Below the pieces are notes generated by a model, which was not told the origin of the DNA, did no database searches, and worked only from the letters and a program-made list of their open reading frames with translations. Positions 16,557 through 25,399 of a DNA stretch of 64,000 nucleotides are shown here, piece after piece. Every line of letters begins with the position of its first letter. Within the stretch, counting starts at the first letter, position 1. Position numbers and translations under genes: made by a program. The stretch is from positions 639,097 to 703,096 of the forward strand of contig NZ_JACRWE010000001.1 of NCBI RefSeq assembly GCF_014323405.1. The letters are read 5' to 3'. The DNA comes from Romboutsia faecis (GTDB lineage: Bacteria; Bacillota; Clostridia; Peptostreptococcales; Peptostreptococcaceae).

Positions 16557-18107
16557 TTAAATATCTTCGTTTACTAATAATTTTTCATCTAAAGCTTTTT
16601 CTACTGATAAAACCAATTTATTTTCTTTCACTAACTCCTCACATATATTTATTTCCTTATACATAATTCTATCGTTATCTATAAAATCAATATAATTTCT
16701 TACTAATTTATAGGCAGCATTAGTCCCTATCCCAAGACTTCTTTTACCTTTTAGATCTATAGCTTGAACTGCTGCTAATATTTCCATTGATAATATTTTC
16801 CTTGTATTTTCCATTATTTCTTTTGCTTTTCTAGCTGCGATTGTTCCCATTGATACATGGTCTTCTTGATTTGCTGATGATGGTATCGAATCTACACTTG
16901 CTGGATGTGATAATATTTTATTTTCTGATACTAATGATGCCGCACTATACTGAACTATCATAAATCCTGAATTTAATCCTCCTCTATTTATTAAAAAGGC
17001 AGGTAAACCATGATTTAATGCTGGATTAACCATTTTTTCTAATCTTCTTTCTGATATATTACCTAGCTCTGATAAAGCTATCCCTAAAAAATCAAAACTT
17101 AAAGCCATAGGCTCTCCATGAAAGTTACCACCTGATATAACTTCCTCTTCATTAGGAAATATAATTGGGTTGTCTGTTACTGAATTTATTTCTATAATTA
17201 CTTTTTCTCTTACATATTCAATTGCATCTTTTATCGCTCCATGAACCTGCGGAGTACATCTTAAAGAGTATGCATCTTGGACCCTTTTTTCGCCCTGCCT
17301 ACTTGTCATTTCGCTTCCACTTAATATTTTCATAACATTTTTAGCTGTATTAACTTGACCTTTATGAGGTCTTAGTTTATGTATTCTTTCATCCATAGCG
17401 CAGGTTATTCCTTCTAATCCTTCCATAGTCAAAGAAAATGCTATATCTGCAGTTTTTATTAAGTTTATGGAATCCTGTAATGTTAATAATCCTACAGCGG
17501 TCATAACCTGTGTTCCATTTATTAAAGCTAATCCTTCTTTAGCTGATAAATGCTCTATTACTCTTATATTTGCTTTATTCATAGCTTCCTTCGATGACAT
17601 TTTTTTACCTTGATATATAGATTCACCTTCTCCTAACATAGTTAATACCATATGTGATAAAGGAGCTAAGTCCCCTGATGCACCTAAGGATCCTTTTTGT
17701 GGAATTACAGGATGCACCCCTTTATTCAACATTTCTATCAAAGTTTCTAATACATATAACCTTAATCCAGAATTACCTTTTGCTAAAGCATTTATTCTAA
17801 GTAGCATAATCGCCCTTATTACATCTATCTCAAAAGGCTCTCCAACTCCGCAAGAGTGGCTAATTATTAAGTTTTTTTGTAGCTTTTCAGAATCCTCTTT
17901 AGATATTACAACATCTGAGAATTTACCAAACCCAGTAGTTATTCCATAAGAAACTCTCTCTTTTTCAATAAACTTATCAACTAAGTCTCTTGCTCTATTT
18001 ATTCTTCTAACTGCATCTTGGCTTAACTCAACCTTATAATTATTCCGAGCTACATTAACTACATCCTCTATAGTTAAATTACACCCACTAACAACTATAT
18101 TATTCAT
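16557..18107 (-). CDS. hutH: Histidine ammonia-lyase
   Basis: A 516-residue enzyme that eliminates ammonia from L-histidine to give trans-urocanate. The motif GSLGASGDLAPLSH holds the Ala-Ser-Gly triad that cyclises to the MIO cofactor; with the start at 18107 the triad falls at residues 143-145, where known enzymes have it. The frame is open nine codons further, but AAGGAGGAG at 18113-18121 favours 18107. First structural gene of the hut cluster. No histidine permease gene is in the window, so uptake must come from elsewhere. Confidence 0.96.
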   Translation of the reverse strand: MNNIVVSGCNLTIEDVVNVARNNYKVELSQDAVRRINRARDLVDKFIEKERVSYGITTGFGKFSDVVISKEDSEKLQKNLIISHSCGVGEPFEIDVIRAIMLLRINALAKGNSGLRLYVLETLIEMLNKGVHPVIPQKGSLGASGDLAPLSHMVLTMLGEGESIYQGKKMSSKEAMNKANIRVIEHLSAKEGLALINGTQVMTAVGLLTLQDSINLIKTADIAFSLTMEGLEGITCAMDERIHKLRPHKGQVNTAKNVMKILSGSEMTSRQGEKRVQDAYSLRCTPQVHGAIKDAIEYVREKVIIEINSVTDNPIIFPNEEEVISGGNFHGEPMALSFDFLGIALSELGNISERRLEKMVNPALNHGLPAFLINRGGLNSGFMIVQYSAASLVSENKILSHPASVDSIPSSANQEDHVSMGTIAARKAKEIMENTRKILSMEILAAVQAIDLKGKRSLGIGTNAAYKLVRNYIDFIDNDRIMYKEINICEELVKENKLVLSVEKALDEKLLVNEDI

Positions 18108-18249
18108 AAAAAACTCCTCCTTATCCTGACACAATGTAAATCAATAATAAGTGAATATACTTAATAATTCTACGCACTTATATACATCCCTTTACAAATT
18201 TATTTCAGATAAGTTTTATCACATATATTTCTCATTATTCCATTTCAAA

Positions 18250-18345
18250 AATAAAAAAGGCATGTCTCAAGTAAATATAACCTAAGGGGCCTTTTGTACT
18301 TAGCCCCCATCCCATGTATATTTACAAAGACAGCCTTTAATTATC
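18250..18345 (-). terminator. Two-tier terminator between ccpA and hutH
   Basis: The arms AAAGGC.TGTCT..GTAAATATA (18255-18281) and TATATTTAC..AGACA.GCCTTT (18317-18340) form a long interrupted stem. A GC-rich inner region with GGGGCC and GCCCCC sits inside. On the minus strand it is followed by TTTTTTATTTTT. It should end the ccpA transcript and separate it from the hut genes. Alternative pairings of the inner part are possible, so a regulated attenuator is not excluded. Confidence 0.7.
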
Positions 18346-19354
18346 TTCTTTCTATAACACTTTCTCTTTCTTCTATTCTATATGGTAATTCTATTTTCTT
18401 ATCTTCTAAAATTTCTTTATTTATCATTTTTATTACCATTCTTATAGCAACTGCTCCCATATCATATAACGGTTGGTGAACAGTTGTTAACTTAGGTCTA
18501 TACATCTTAGCTATTTTAACATCATTAAAACCTGCTACTGATATATCTTCTGGAACTCTGTATCCAGAGTCACAAATAGCATTTATTGCTCCTATAGCAG
18601 CCTCATCACCTGTTACAAAAGCTGCATGAGGTACAACACCTTGATCTAGCATTTCTTTCATACTATTGTATCCACCTTCATAAGTAGTTGTTCCATGCTT
18701 AATTAAGTTTTCATCTAAACTAATATTTCTTTCAGTAAGTGCTTTTTCATACCCTGCTAATCTTTCTCTTTCAAGTATAGTATCATCTTGGCTTGTCATT
18801 ACAAATGCAATTTTTTCATGACCTTTATCTAAAAGATATTTAGTCATATCATAAGTAGCATCAACATTACTTGTACTTACAGTGTATATATCATAATCTC
18901 TAGCTGTTTTACTTATGTAAGATGCAGGTATTCCACATTTTTGCATGTATTCTACATGCTCTTCTTCTACTATCCAGGATATCATAACTATACCTTCAAC
19001 TTGTTTAGCTCTTAATAAGTTTATACTCTTTAATTCTTGCTCTTTATCTGAATACGTATTAGCTAAAAGAATTTCGTAATCATACATTTTAGCGATTTCT
19101 TCCACACCATTTAATATTTCATTTACAAAAGAGTCTGAAACTTCTGGAACTATAACTCCTATTAATTGACTTTTTTTAGTTACTAAACTCCTTGCTAATG
19201 GATTTGGTATATATCCAGTTTCTTTTATTACATCTAAAACTTTTTGTTTAACTTCATCTGTGACTGGCTTTGAATCATTTATAACTCTTGATACCGTTGA
19301 TATTGACACGCCAGCTTTTTTCGCTACATCTTTAATTGTTATATTACTTTTCAT
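18341..19354 (-). CDS. ccpA: LacI family regulator, probable CcpA
   Basis: A 337-residue LacI-family protein: N-terminal helix-turn-helix (TIKDVAKKAGVSISTVSRVI), hinge with PNPLARSLVTKKSQLIGVIVP, and a periplasmic-binding-like effector core. From memory the catabolite control protein CcpA of C. difficile (CD1064) is encoded close to cdeC (CD1067) and starts very similarly, so CcpA is the best call. The gene has an AGGAGG-type site before its ATG. It may control the hut and uronate genes in response to carbon supply, but I did not find a convincing operator at their promoters. It could instead be a local LacI repressor. Confidence 0.72.
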   Translation of the reverse strand: MKSNITIKDVAKKAGVSISTVSRVINDSKPVTDEVKQKVLDVIKETGYIPNPLARSLVTKKSQLIGVIVPEVSDSFVNEILNGVEEIAKMYDYEILLANTYSDKEQELKSINLLRAKQVEGIVMISWIVEEEHVEYMQKCGIPASYISKTARDYDIYTVSTSNVDATYDMTKYLLDKGHEKIAFVMTSQDDTILERERLAGYEKALTERNISLDENLIKHGTTTYEGGYNSMKEMLDQGVVPHAAFVTGDEAAIGAINAICDSGYRVPEDISVAGFNDVKIAKMYRPKLTTVHQPLYDMGAVAIRMVIKMINKEILEDKKIELPYRIEERESVIERR

Positions 19355-19529
19355 ATAAAGCCTCCTGCCTTAAATTTATTTAAATTTAGATATACAAATT
19401 CAAAATTAAAAATTCACTAGTTAACTACTAATTGTACCATAAATTTTTTTTTTTATAAATATGTTTATATCTATATTTTTACATATAATAAATTTAATTA
19501 TGTAATATTTATTATAATAGATTGCAAAA

Positions 19530-19560
19530 TAAAAGTGTTGGTATAATATACCAACACCCC
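19530..19560 (-). terminator. Terminator of the first small-protein unit
   Basis: GTGTTGGTAT / ATACCAACAC at 19534-19556, followed on the minus strand by TTTTATTTT. Confidence 0.8.
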
Positions 19561-19578
19561 TGTATTAATTAATTCTTA

Positions 19579-19770
19579 CTAACAGCATCCTCCATCGTCA
19601 AAGAATCCGCCGCATGAACAAGTTATTAATAATAATATTAAGAATGGAATCCAAGCAATTATGTCTATATCTTCCCAGCAGTCACCAAAAGCTAAGAATA
19701 AGAAGAATAATACTATTATCCACCAAGCTCCTGAAAAACATCCGCCTTCCCCAAAGAATCTATCTAGCAT
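19579..19770 (-). CDS. Small hydrophobic protein, RFF family copy 1
   Basis: A 63-residue protein: MLDRFFGEGG head, two hydrophobic stretches (about residues 16-28 and 38-52) separated by an acidic turn GDCWEDID, and a tail CSCGGFFDDGGCC. It is almost the same as the gene at 19884 and related in plan to those at 20300, 20712, 21103 and 30232. AGGAGG lies before the ATG. No separate promoter is clear, so it may be read through from the 19884 gene, 113 bases upstream. Membrane or spore-coat peptide; function not known. Confidence 0.75.
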   Translation of the reverse strand: MLDRFFGEGGCFSGAWWIIVLFFLFLAFGDCWEDIDIIAWIPFLILLLITCSCGGFFDDGGCC

Positions 19771-19883
19771 AATAAAGTCCTCCTAAATGAAAATTTTTAA
19801 AACTATAAGTTTTATTTGCTGGCTAGTAGTATATTTACTTAACCATCTATATTACATAATATGAAGTTACTTTAATTTTGTTA

Positions 19884-20060
19884 CTATAATATACCACCAC
19901 AACTACAAAGTATTAATAGAACTATTAAGAAAGGTATCCAAGCCATTATATCAAAGTCTACCCAACTATCACCAAAAGCTAAGAATAAGAAGAATAATAT
20001 TATTATCCACCAAGCTCCTGCTCCAAAGAATCCATCTTCTCCAAAAAATCTATCTAACAT
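19884..20060 (-). CDS. Small hydrophobic protein, RFF family copy 2
   Basis: A 58-residue protein I read directly from the minus strand. It begins MLDRFFGEDGFFG, has two hydrophobic stretches with the turn GDSWVDFD, and ends CSCGGIL. It matches copy 1 through most of its length, but a TAG stops it before the DDGGCC-type tail. AGGAGG lies 10 bases before the ATG, and a good sigma-K-like promoter is upstream. The lost tail may be a real variant or a truncation. Confidence 0.72.
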   Translation of the reverse strand: MLDRFFGEDGFFGAGAWWIIILFFLFLAFGDSWVDFDIMAWIPFLIVLLILCSCGGIL

Positions 20061-20107
20061 TGTTAAGTTACCTCCTGTTGATATTATTGAGCTTTCGCTC
20101 TTAACAT

Positions 20108-20135
20108 ATAATATGCAGGTTGTATTATTTGTGAT
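20108..20135 (-). promoter_or_regulatory. Sigma-K-like promoter of small protein copy 2
   Basis: ATCAC (20131-20135) and CATATTAT (20108-20115), separated by 15 bases on the minus strand. This is the best sigma-K match in the window, about 50 bases before the start codon. Confidence 0.5.
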
Positions 20136-20199
20136 AGTATTTCATATTATTTTCTTAAATACTTATTCATAAAATTTTTGGAACATTTTTTAATATAAA

Positions 20200-20291
20200 A
20201 AAGGATATCTAAAATATTGCTAATAATAAGATAAATCGGGGCCATTGGCCCCTAATTATCTATAATTAAAGCTTAATCTTAGATATCCCCC
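20200..20291 (-). terminator. Two-tier terminator of small protein copy 3
   Basis: GGATATCTAA (about 20204-20213) pairs with TTAGATATCC (about 20278-20287), and a second hairpin GGGGCCATTGGCCCC sits inside at about 20237-20251. A T run follows on the minus strand. Confidence 0.7.
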
Positions 20292-20299
20292 TAATGTCA

Positions 20300-20524
20300 T
20301 TAACAGTTGCAATCAAAATTGCTATTATCAAAGCATCCACAATCATCATCAAAGCCCATTGAACATGAACAAACAATTAATAGTAAAATTAAAAATGGAA
20401 TCCAATCAGTTATACAAATATCAACCCAACAATCTTGGAATGCTAAGAATAGGAAGAATAATATTATTATCCACCATCCTCCACCTCCAAATGTTTCAAA
20501 TACTCTACTTAATTTATTTGTCAT
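20300..20524 (-). CDS. Small hydrophobic protein, RFF family copy 3
   Basis: A 74-residue protein: MTNKLSRVFETFGGGG head, two hydrophobic stretches with the turn FQDCWVDICITDW, then CSCSMGFDDDCGCF and an Asn/Cys-rich end. The middle is nearly the same as copies 1 and 2. The ribosome site is AAGGGGGAGG, unusually G-rich, and exactly complementary to the loop of the small RNAs proposed at 45.4-45.6 kb over nine bases. A sigma-K-like promoter lies upstream and a terminator downstream. Function unknown. Confidence 0.75.
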   Translation of the reverse strand: MTNKLSRVFETFGGGGWWIIILFFLFLAFQDCWVDICITDWIPFLILLLIVCSCSMGFDDDCGCFDNSNFDCNC

Positions 20525-20596
20525 ACAACCTCCCCCTTACTTATAAATTATTACTCTGTAAGTCCCCAGTTGTCGTTATAATACTTCTCCTTTTAT

Positions 20597-20622
20597 ATAC
20601 TATGCTTTAATTAAAAAAGTGT
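20597..20622 (-). promoter_or_regulatory. Sigma-K-like promoter of small protein copy 3
   Basis: ACAC (20619-20622) and CATAGTAT (20597-20604) on the minus strand, spaced 14-16 bases depending on which AC is used. It lies about 75 bases before the ATG. Motif only. Confidence 0.4.
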
Positions 20623-20711
20623 TATTATTTTCTCATAATATCTTCTAACATTAACTTATGTATTTAATACACACGAAAAAGAGGCCCTATTTAAAGACCC
20701 CCTTATTAACA

Positions 20712-20930
20712 CTAACAGCAACCTCCATCAAAATCTAGATTTGTTAATACTAAAATTATTAATATTATCCAAATCAATGCATTATCTTCACAGAATATGA
20801 ACTCTAGTAAATCATCTCCTAATAGAAGTATTACCCCTAATATTATTAATATCATTAAACCTCCATTACCAAAGAAACTATTACCACAGCAACCTCCAAA
20901 AAAACGAGATAAACTTTGTTCATTAGACAT
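20712..20930 (-). CDS. Small hydrophobic protein, RFF family copy 4
   Basis: A 72-residue protein: MSNEQSLSRFFGGCCG head, a long hydrophobic stretch (LMILIILGVILLL), an acidic loop GDDLLEFIFCEDN, a second hydrophobic stretch and the tail FDGGCC. The frame opens two codons earlier (20936), but the GGGGG site is then only two bases away; it is seven from the ATG at 20930, which also aligns with the copy at 21103. The family plan is kept, although the Trp-rich middle of copies 1-3 is missing. Likely an integral membrane peptide. Confidence 0.72.
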   Translation of the reverse strand: MSNEQSLSRFFGGCCGNSFFGNGGLMILIILGVILLLGDDLLEFIFCEDNALIWIILIILVLTNLDFDGGCC

Positions 20931-20981
20931 CTTCATACCCCCTATGATTTTTTAATAGGATATTTATTACCTATTTAATGA

Positions 20982-21008
20982 ATAATATGTTATCAGGTAT
21001 AAAATTGT
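20982..21008 (-). promoter_or_regulatory. Sigma-K-like promoter of small protein copy 4
   Basis: AC (21007-21008) and CATATTAT (20982-20989) spaced 17 bases on the minus strand, about 55 bases before the ATG. The -10 is identical to that of copy 2. Confidence 0.42.
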
Positions 21009-21065
21009 TCCATTTTGTCTAAAAATATTTTTTATTTTTATTTAATTTTTTAGATACAGATTTTT

Positions 21066-21096
21066 TGCAAAAAAAAAGAAATCAATTTAGATTCCT
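21066..21096 (-). terminator. Terminator of small protein copy 5
   Basis: On the minus strand GGAATC and GATTTC form a short stem around TAAATT, followed by a run of nine T. The stem is weak. Confidence 0.55.
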
Positions 21097-21102
21097 TTAA
21101 AA

Positions 21103-21309
21103 TTAACAACAACTATCATCAAAATTAAATAATAGTAATATTATTAAAATTATCCATATCCATACACTATCATCATCAAAAAAATCATCTAGTAGGTCTG
21201 TTCCTATTAATAAAAATACTATGACTATTATTAATAATACCCCTCCACTACTAAAAAGGCCATTATTGCCTCCAAAAAATCTAGATAAAGTATCTTCAAG
21301 TTTTGCCAT
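21103..21309 (-). CDS. Small hydrophobic protein, RFF family copy 5
   Basis: A 68-residue protein: MAKLEDTLSRFFGGNNG head, hydrophobic stretch VLLIIVIVFLLIG, acidic loop TDLLDDFFDDDS, second hydrophobic stretch WIWIILIILLLFNF and tail DDSCC. It is closest to copy 4. AAGGAGGG precedes the ATG. It begins 45 bases after the 21355 gene on the same strand with no visible promoter or terminator between, so the two are probably one unit. Confidence 0.75.
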   Translation of the reverse strand: MAKLEDTLSRFFGGNNGLFSSGGVLLIIVIVFLLIGTDLLDDFFDDDSVWIWIILIILLLFNFDDSCC

Positions 21310-21354
21310 GACCTTTCCCTCCTTAAAATAAGTAAAAGGTAAAAAATCTCCTAA

Positions 21355-21786
21355 CTAAATATATGTTTTAGCAGATAAATAGGTTACTTCCATAAAATCC
21401 TTATTTATTAATTTATTTAGTTCTTCTTCACTCAGTTTGTTATATTTTTCTACCTCACTTAAATATATTTCTTTATCATTTGGGTAAGAAATCATATATA
21501 TCAAATTGTCTATTGATTTTACTTTATAATCCTTATAATCTTTTACTAAAAAGGAAGTCTTAGAATTTTTTATTCCTTTCTTTAAACTAATTAACCTTGA
21601 TATGTATTCATCTTTTTTTTCATTCACTAATTCTTCTTTTTCAATAGTATCAGATAATATTCTATTACATTCAACTATGTAGTTCTTCATCCTTTGCATA
21701 TCTAATGTTATAGAGTTATAGTATAAATTTGCTAATACGATTATAAAAATACATACAGATGATAATACTAGTCCTATATACTTCAT
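21355..21786 (-). CDS. Hypothetical membrane-anchored protein
   Basis: A 143-residue protein with one N-terminal transmembrane segment (about residues 4-25, LVLSSVCIFIIVLANLYY). The rest is a charged, helical, probably coiled-coil domain. No cysteine motif or lipobox that I trust is present. AGGAGGAA lies before the ATG. It is upstream of small hydrophobic protein copy 5 and divergent from acpP. No family recognised. Confidence 0.7.
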   Translation of the reverse strand: MKYIGLVLSSVCIFIIVLANLYYNSITLDMQRMKNYIVECNRILSDTIEKEELVNEKKDEYISRLISLKKGIKNSKTSFLVKDYKDYKVKSIDNLIYMISYPNDKEIYLSEVEKYNKLSEEELNKLINKDFMEVTYLSAKTYI

Positions 21787-21928
21787 AACAATTCCTCCTA
21801 TGTTCTATTTATATAATTTATATTCAGCTTTTAAAACTTTATTACTTTTTATTGATTGTGTATTGAAATATTTTTAATATTATATTAAACTACAATTAAA
21901 ATTAAGAAACCGTTTAGGAGGTCTAATC

Positions 21929-22156
21929 ATGTTTGAAAAAATAAAAACAATAATTGCTGATCAATTGGGTATAGATAATGCAGACGAATTAACTCTAGAA
22001 ACTTCTTTAAAAGAAGATTTAGATGCAGACTCTTTAGATGCTGTAGAGGTTATAATGGCTCTTGAAGACGAGTTTGGTATAGAAATACCTGATGAAGATG
22101 CAGAAAACATGAAAACTATAGGTGATATATGCCACTATATAGAGGAAAACAAGTAA
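21929..22156 (+). CDS. acpP: Acyl carrier protein
   Basis: A 75-residue acidic four-helix protein that carries fatty-acyl chains on 4'-phosphopantetheine. The attachment serine is S35 in [12 protein letters not shown], the invariant DSL motif. Length and charge are standard. AGGAGG lies before the ATG. It is alone, away from other fatty-acid genes, and closed by its own terminator, so it may be the housekeeping ACP or an extra copy for a special acyl chain. Confidence 0.94.
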   Translation: MFEKIKTIIADQLGIDNADELTLETSLKEDLDADSLDAVEVIMALEDEFGIEIPDEDAENMKTIGDICHYIEENK

Positions 22157-22165
22157 TGTACATAA

Positions 22166-22212
22166 AAGAATCTCTTTTAATTAATATTAATTAAAAGAGA
22201 TTCTTTTTATTT
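22166..22212 (+). terminator. Terminator of acpP
   Basis: AAGAATCTCTTTTAATTAA pairs with its complement around TATTA, and a T run follows. Confidence 0.9.
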
Positions 22213-22269
22213 TAATTAAATTATATAATTACATTATAATTTACGTAGTAAAAAAGTTAGATTTCTTAC

Positions 22270-22303
22270 AGAAAACGTATGCCTAATAGGCATACGTTTT
22301 TAT
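22270..22303 (-). terminator. Terminator of the GPH transporter gene
   Basis: AAAACGTATGCCTA / TAGGCATACGTTTT, just below the stop codon. T-rich flanks on both strands. Confidence 0.85.
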
Positions 22304-22312
22304 TTAATTTAT

Positions 22313-23725
22313 TTAATTAGATCTTCTTGAGTTTAATTCGTCATTTACTTCTTCTAATCTTGATTTAGTTAAGTTATATATAAATATCATAGCTAAAAGT
22401 CCTATTATAACACCAAAGAAAGGAACTGCAGTTATTACATTTTTTACTCCATTAGCAACCTCTGCTGTTTGTTGAGTTACACCTGATTGATATCCTATTA
22501 TACCTAAAGCAAATCCACTTATACCACCAACTACAGCTTGGCTAAGCTTTCTAACTAATGAATAAGCAGCATAAACTATACCTTCTTCTCTTTTTCCTGT
22601 TATATATTCTTGATAATCTATTGCGTCTCCAACTAAAGCCCATACTAATAAGTTTATTAAGCCTGTTCCTATACCTGCAAGGCAGTTTATTGCTATGAAT
22701 ATATATGGGTTAGTTATTGGTAAGAAGAATAATAATCCATATCCTATAGTCGCTATTACAAATCCAGCTGCAGTAACTTCTTTTTTACCGTACTTAGCAA
22801 CTAGCTTTCCACCAAAAGGTATAACTAAGAATGATGGAATCATAGTTATTAATGATGCTGTACCTACTAAATTTGCATTTCCAAAATAGTCTTTATATAA
22901 ATAAGGATTTAATGATTGAGGTAAGAACATTGCTATTAATAACCCAAATGATGCAACCATTATACCTATTAAAGCTCTATTTTTAAATAGCATAGAAACT
23001 GATTTACCTAAGCTTATCTTTTCTTTAGATTCATCGTTTACATTATGTTGTATTCTTTCTGTAGTCATCTTAAATGCAAAGAAATAACATATATTAGATA
23101 TAACTGCAAATATTACTGCTGCTTTTAAGAATCCTTGAGCACTTGCTGATCCATCTGCTGCGAATACTAACATTGGTGCAACTGTCATTAAAATTAAGTT
23201 TGCAAGTATAGCACCTACTGATCTAAATGTTGATAGAGATGTTCTTTCTACTGGATCTGAAGTCATTACTGAAGCTAGTGATCCATAAGGTATATTTATT
23301 GCAGTATATGCCATACCAAATCCTATATAAGTTATATATGCATATGGCAATTTAAAACTTTCTGACATACCTGGTATTGCTGTAAAACATAATATTGCCA
23401 TTAAACCAACTGGTATTCCTGCGCATAGTAAGTATGGTCTAAATTTACCATTTTTGTTTGGCTTGCTTTTATCAACTAATACACCCATCATTGGGTCATT
23501 TATAGCATCCCAAATTCTTGCTACAACCATTAATGTTCCTACAGCTGCTGCACCTATACCTAACACATCTGTGTAGAAAACTAATAAATAACTTCCTATT
23601 AAGTTAAATAATAAGCTATTACCTAAGTCTCCTAACATATAACCATAACGGTCACTATTTCCGAAAGGTTTTACGTTTTCCCCTCCTGCATTATTAATCC
23701 CTAAATCAAATTTTTTAGCGTCCAT
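22313..23725 (-). CDS. GPH-family sugar/cation symporter, probable hexuronide uptake
   Basis: A 470-residue membrane protein with about 12 hydrophobic segments. The start (YGYMLGDLGNSLLFNLIGSYLLVFYTDVLG) and ARIWDAINDPMMGVLVDKSK are hallmarks of the glycoside-pentoside-hexuronide symporters. The frame extends upstream to 23860 but GGGAGG at 23731-23736 selects the ATG at 23725. Next to uxaC and sharing an operator-like palindrome with the uronate operon, it probably imports glucuronides or galacturonides or free uronates. Substrate is inferred from context. Confidence 0.88.
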   Translation of the reverse strand: MDAKKFDLGINNAGGENVKPFGNSDRYGYMLGDLGNSLLFNLIGSYLLVFYTDVLGIGAAAVGTLMVVARIWDAINDPMMGVLVDKSKPNKNGKFRPYLLCAGIPVGLMAILCFTAIPGMSESFKLPYAYITYIGFGMAYTAINIPYGSLASVMTSDPVERTSLSTFRSVGAILANLILMTVAPMLVFAADGSASAQGFLKAAVIFAVISNICYFFAFKMTTERIQHNVNDESKEKISLGKSVSMLFKNRALIGIMVASFGLLIAMFLPQSLNPYLYKDYFGNANLVGTASLITMIPSFLVIPFGGKLVAKYGKKEVTAAGFVIATIGYGLLFFLPITNPYIFIAINCLAGIGTGLINLLVWALVGDAIDYQEYITGKREEGIVYAAYSLVRKLSQAVVGGISGFALGIIGYQSGVTQQTAEVANGVKNVITAVPFFGVIIGLLAMIFIYNLTKSRLEEVNDELNSRRSN

Positions 23726-23817
23726 ATGAACCTCCCTAATATGATATTTGTTTAAAATTTGACATATTAATATATAATTACCCTTCTTATACATTTTTTG
23801 TAAAAATATTCTAAAAT

Positions 23818-23831
23818 ACTTGTATACATGT
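23818..23831. promoter_or_regulatory. Operator-like palindrome at the transporter promoter
   Basis: ACTTGTATACATGT is a near-perfect inverted repeat, and its left ten bases (ACTTGTATAC) recur before the uxuB gene. On the minus strand it lies between TTTACA and TATTTT spaced 17 bases, as expected for a repressor site in a promoter. It is a candidate site for the GntR/FCD regulator encoded at 29190. Confidence 0.5.
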
Positions 23832-23981
23832 TTATTGTAAAAAAAATACAATATATGCACTAAAAAGGATAATCTTCCCTTATCTATACATATATTGTAT
23901 CATATTAGATATTACTCTTCAATATAATAATCTATTTTTTAACATTTTTTTATATTATTATATCTTTTCTAATTATTATGT

Positions 23982-25382
23982 TTATACATTAAAGTATTTA
24001 ACTGCATTATTGTAGCAAATATTTTCTATAATTTCCCCTAAGAATTCCATATCATCTGGATATTCCCCATTCTCAACTAATCCACCTATATAGTTACATA
24101 ATATTCTTCTGAAATATTCATGTCTAGTATACGATAAGAAACTACGAGAATCTGTAAGCATTCCTACAAATTGACTGATAAGACCTAATTGAGATAAAGC
24201 CATCATTTGTCTTTCCATTCCGTCTTTTTGATCGTTGAACCACCAACCAGAACCGAATTGTATTTTGCCAGCAATACCTCCACCTTGGAAATTACCTATC
24301 ATTGTTCCTAAAACTTCATTATCTTTTGGATTTAAACAGTATAATATTGTCTTTGGTAACATATCTTCAGTAGCTAAAGAATCTAATAATCTAGATAATG
24401 GCATAGCAACTTCTGCATCATCTATACTATCAAACCCTACATCAGCTCCTAACTTTTTAAACATTCTAGTATTATTATTTCTAAGAGCTCCTATGTGTAA
24501 TTGCATAACTATATCATGCTTATGATACATTTTACCTAAGTTAACCATAGTTAAAGTTGAGTACTTTTCTATTTCTTCTTGAGTTAAAACTTCTCCATTT
24601 AATGCTTTTTTAAGTATTACATCTACCTCTTCTTCTGTTGCAGCTCTAAAGTAGATTCTATCTAATCCATGGTCTGTTATTTTACATCCATTTTCTACGA
24701 AGAATGCAACTCTCTTTTCTAATACATCTATAAGCTCTTTATAGCTAGTTATTTCTGTATTTTCAGTTGTACCTAATACTTTTATGTACTCAGCAAATCC
24801 TTCATTTCCTATCTTAACTGCTTTATCAGGTCTAAAACTTGGACCAACTTGGCAATCAAAGTTCTCATCTTTAGATATTGCAATATGCCATTTTAAATCA
24901 TCTGCTGGGTCATCTGTAGTTCCGATATATTTAACATTTGATTTTTCTATCATAGTTCTAGCAGAAAAATCAGGACTTTGTATTATTTCATTACATCTAT
25001 TCCATATTTCTTCAGCATTTTTTTCACTTAAAGTTTCTTCTATTCCAAAGTATTCTTTTAACTCTAAATGAGACCAATGATATATTGGGTTACCTATTAA
25101 ATAAGGCATAGCTTTTGCAAATGCTTTAAACTTTTCAAAATCACTAGCATTTCCAGTTATATATTCTTCATCTATTCCAAAACTTCTCATGGCTCTCCAC
25201 TTGTAGTGGTCTCCACCTAACCATATTTCAGTTATATTATTATATCTTTTATTTTCTGCTATTTCCTGAGGATTTAAGTGACAGTGATAATCACATATAG
25301 GCATTTTAGATGCATGATTGTGATATAAGTATTTTGCAGTTTCTGTTTGTAATAAGAAATCTTTATCCATGAATTTTTTCAT
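23982..25382 (-). CDS. uxaC: Glucuronate isomerase
   Basis: A 466-residue TIM-barrel isomerase that turns D-glucuronate into D-fructuronate and D-galacturonate into D-tagaturonate. CDYHCHLNPQEIAEN near the N-terminus has the metal-binding HxH, and MQLHIGALRNNNTRMF is the second family motif. The frame also opens at an ATG at 25394, but GGAGGG lies between that ATG and the one at 25382, so 25382 is preferred. Last gene of the uronate operon, after uxuA. Confidence 0.94.
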   Translation of the reverse strand: MKKFMDKDFLLQTETAKYLYHNHASKMPICDYHCHLNPQEIAENKRYNNITEIWLGGDHYKWRAMRSFGIDEEYITGNASDFEKFKAFAKAMPYLIGNPIYHWSHLELKEYFGIEETLSEKNAEEIWNRCNEIIQSPDFSARTMIEKSNVKYIGTTDDPADDLKWHIAISKDENFDCQVGPSFRPDKAVKIGNEGFAEYIKVLGTTENTEITSYKELIDVLEKRVAFFVENGCKITDHGLDRIYFRAATEEEVDVILKKALNGEVLTQEEIEKYSTLTMVNLGKMYHKHDIVMQLHIGALRNNNTRMFKKLGADVGFDSIDDAEVAMPLSRLLDSLATEDMLPKTILYCLNPKDNEVLGTMIGNFQGGGIAGKIQFGSGWWFNDQKDGMERQMMALSQLGLISQFVGMLTDSRSFLSYTRHEYFRRILCNYIGGLVENGEYPDDMEFLGEIIENICYNNAVKYFNV

Positions 25383-25399
25383 AATACCCTCCATTTACA

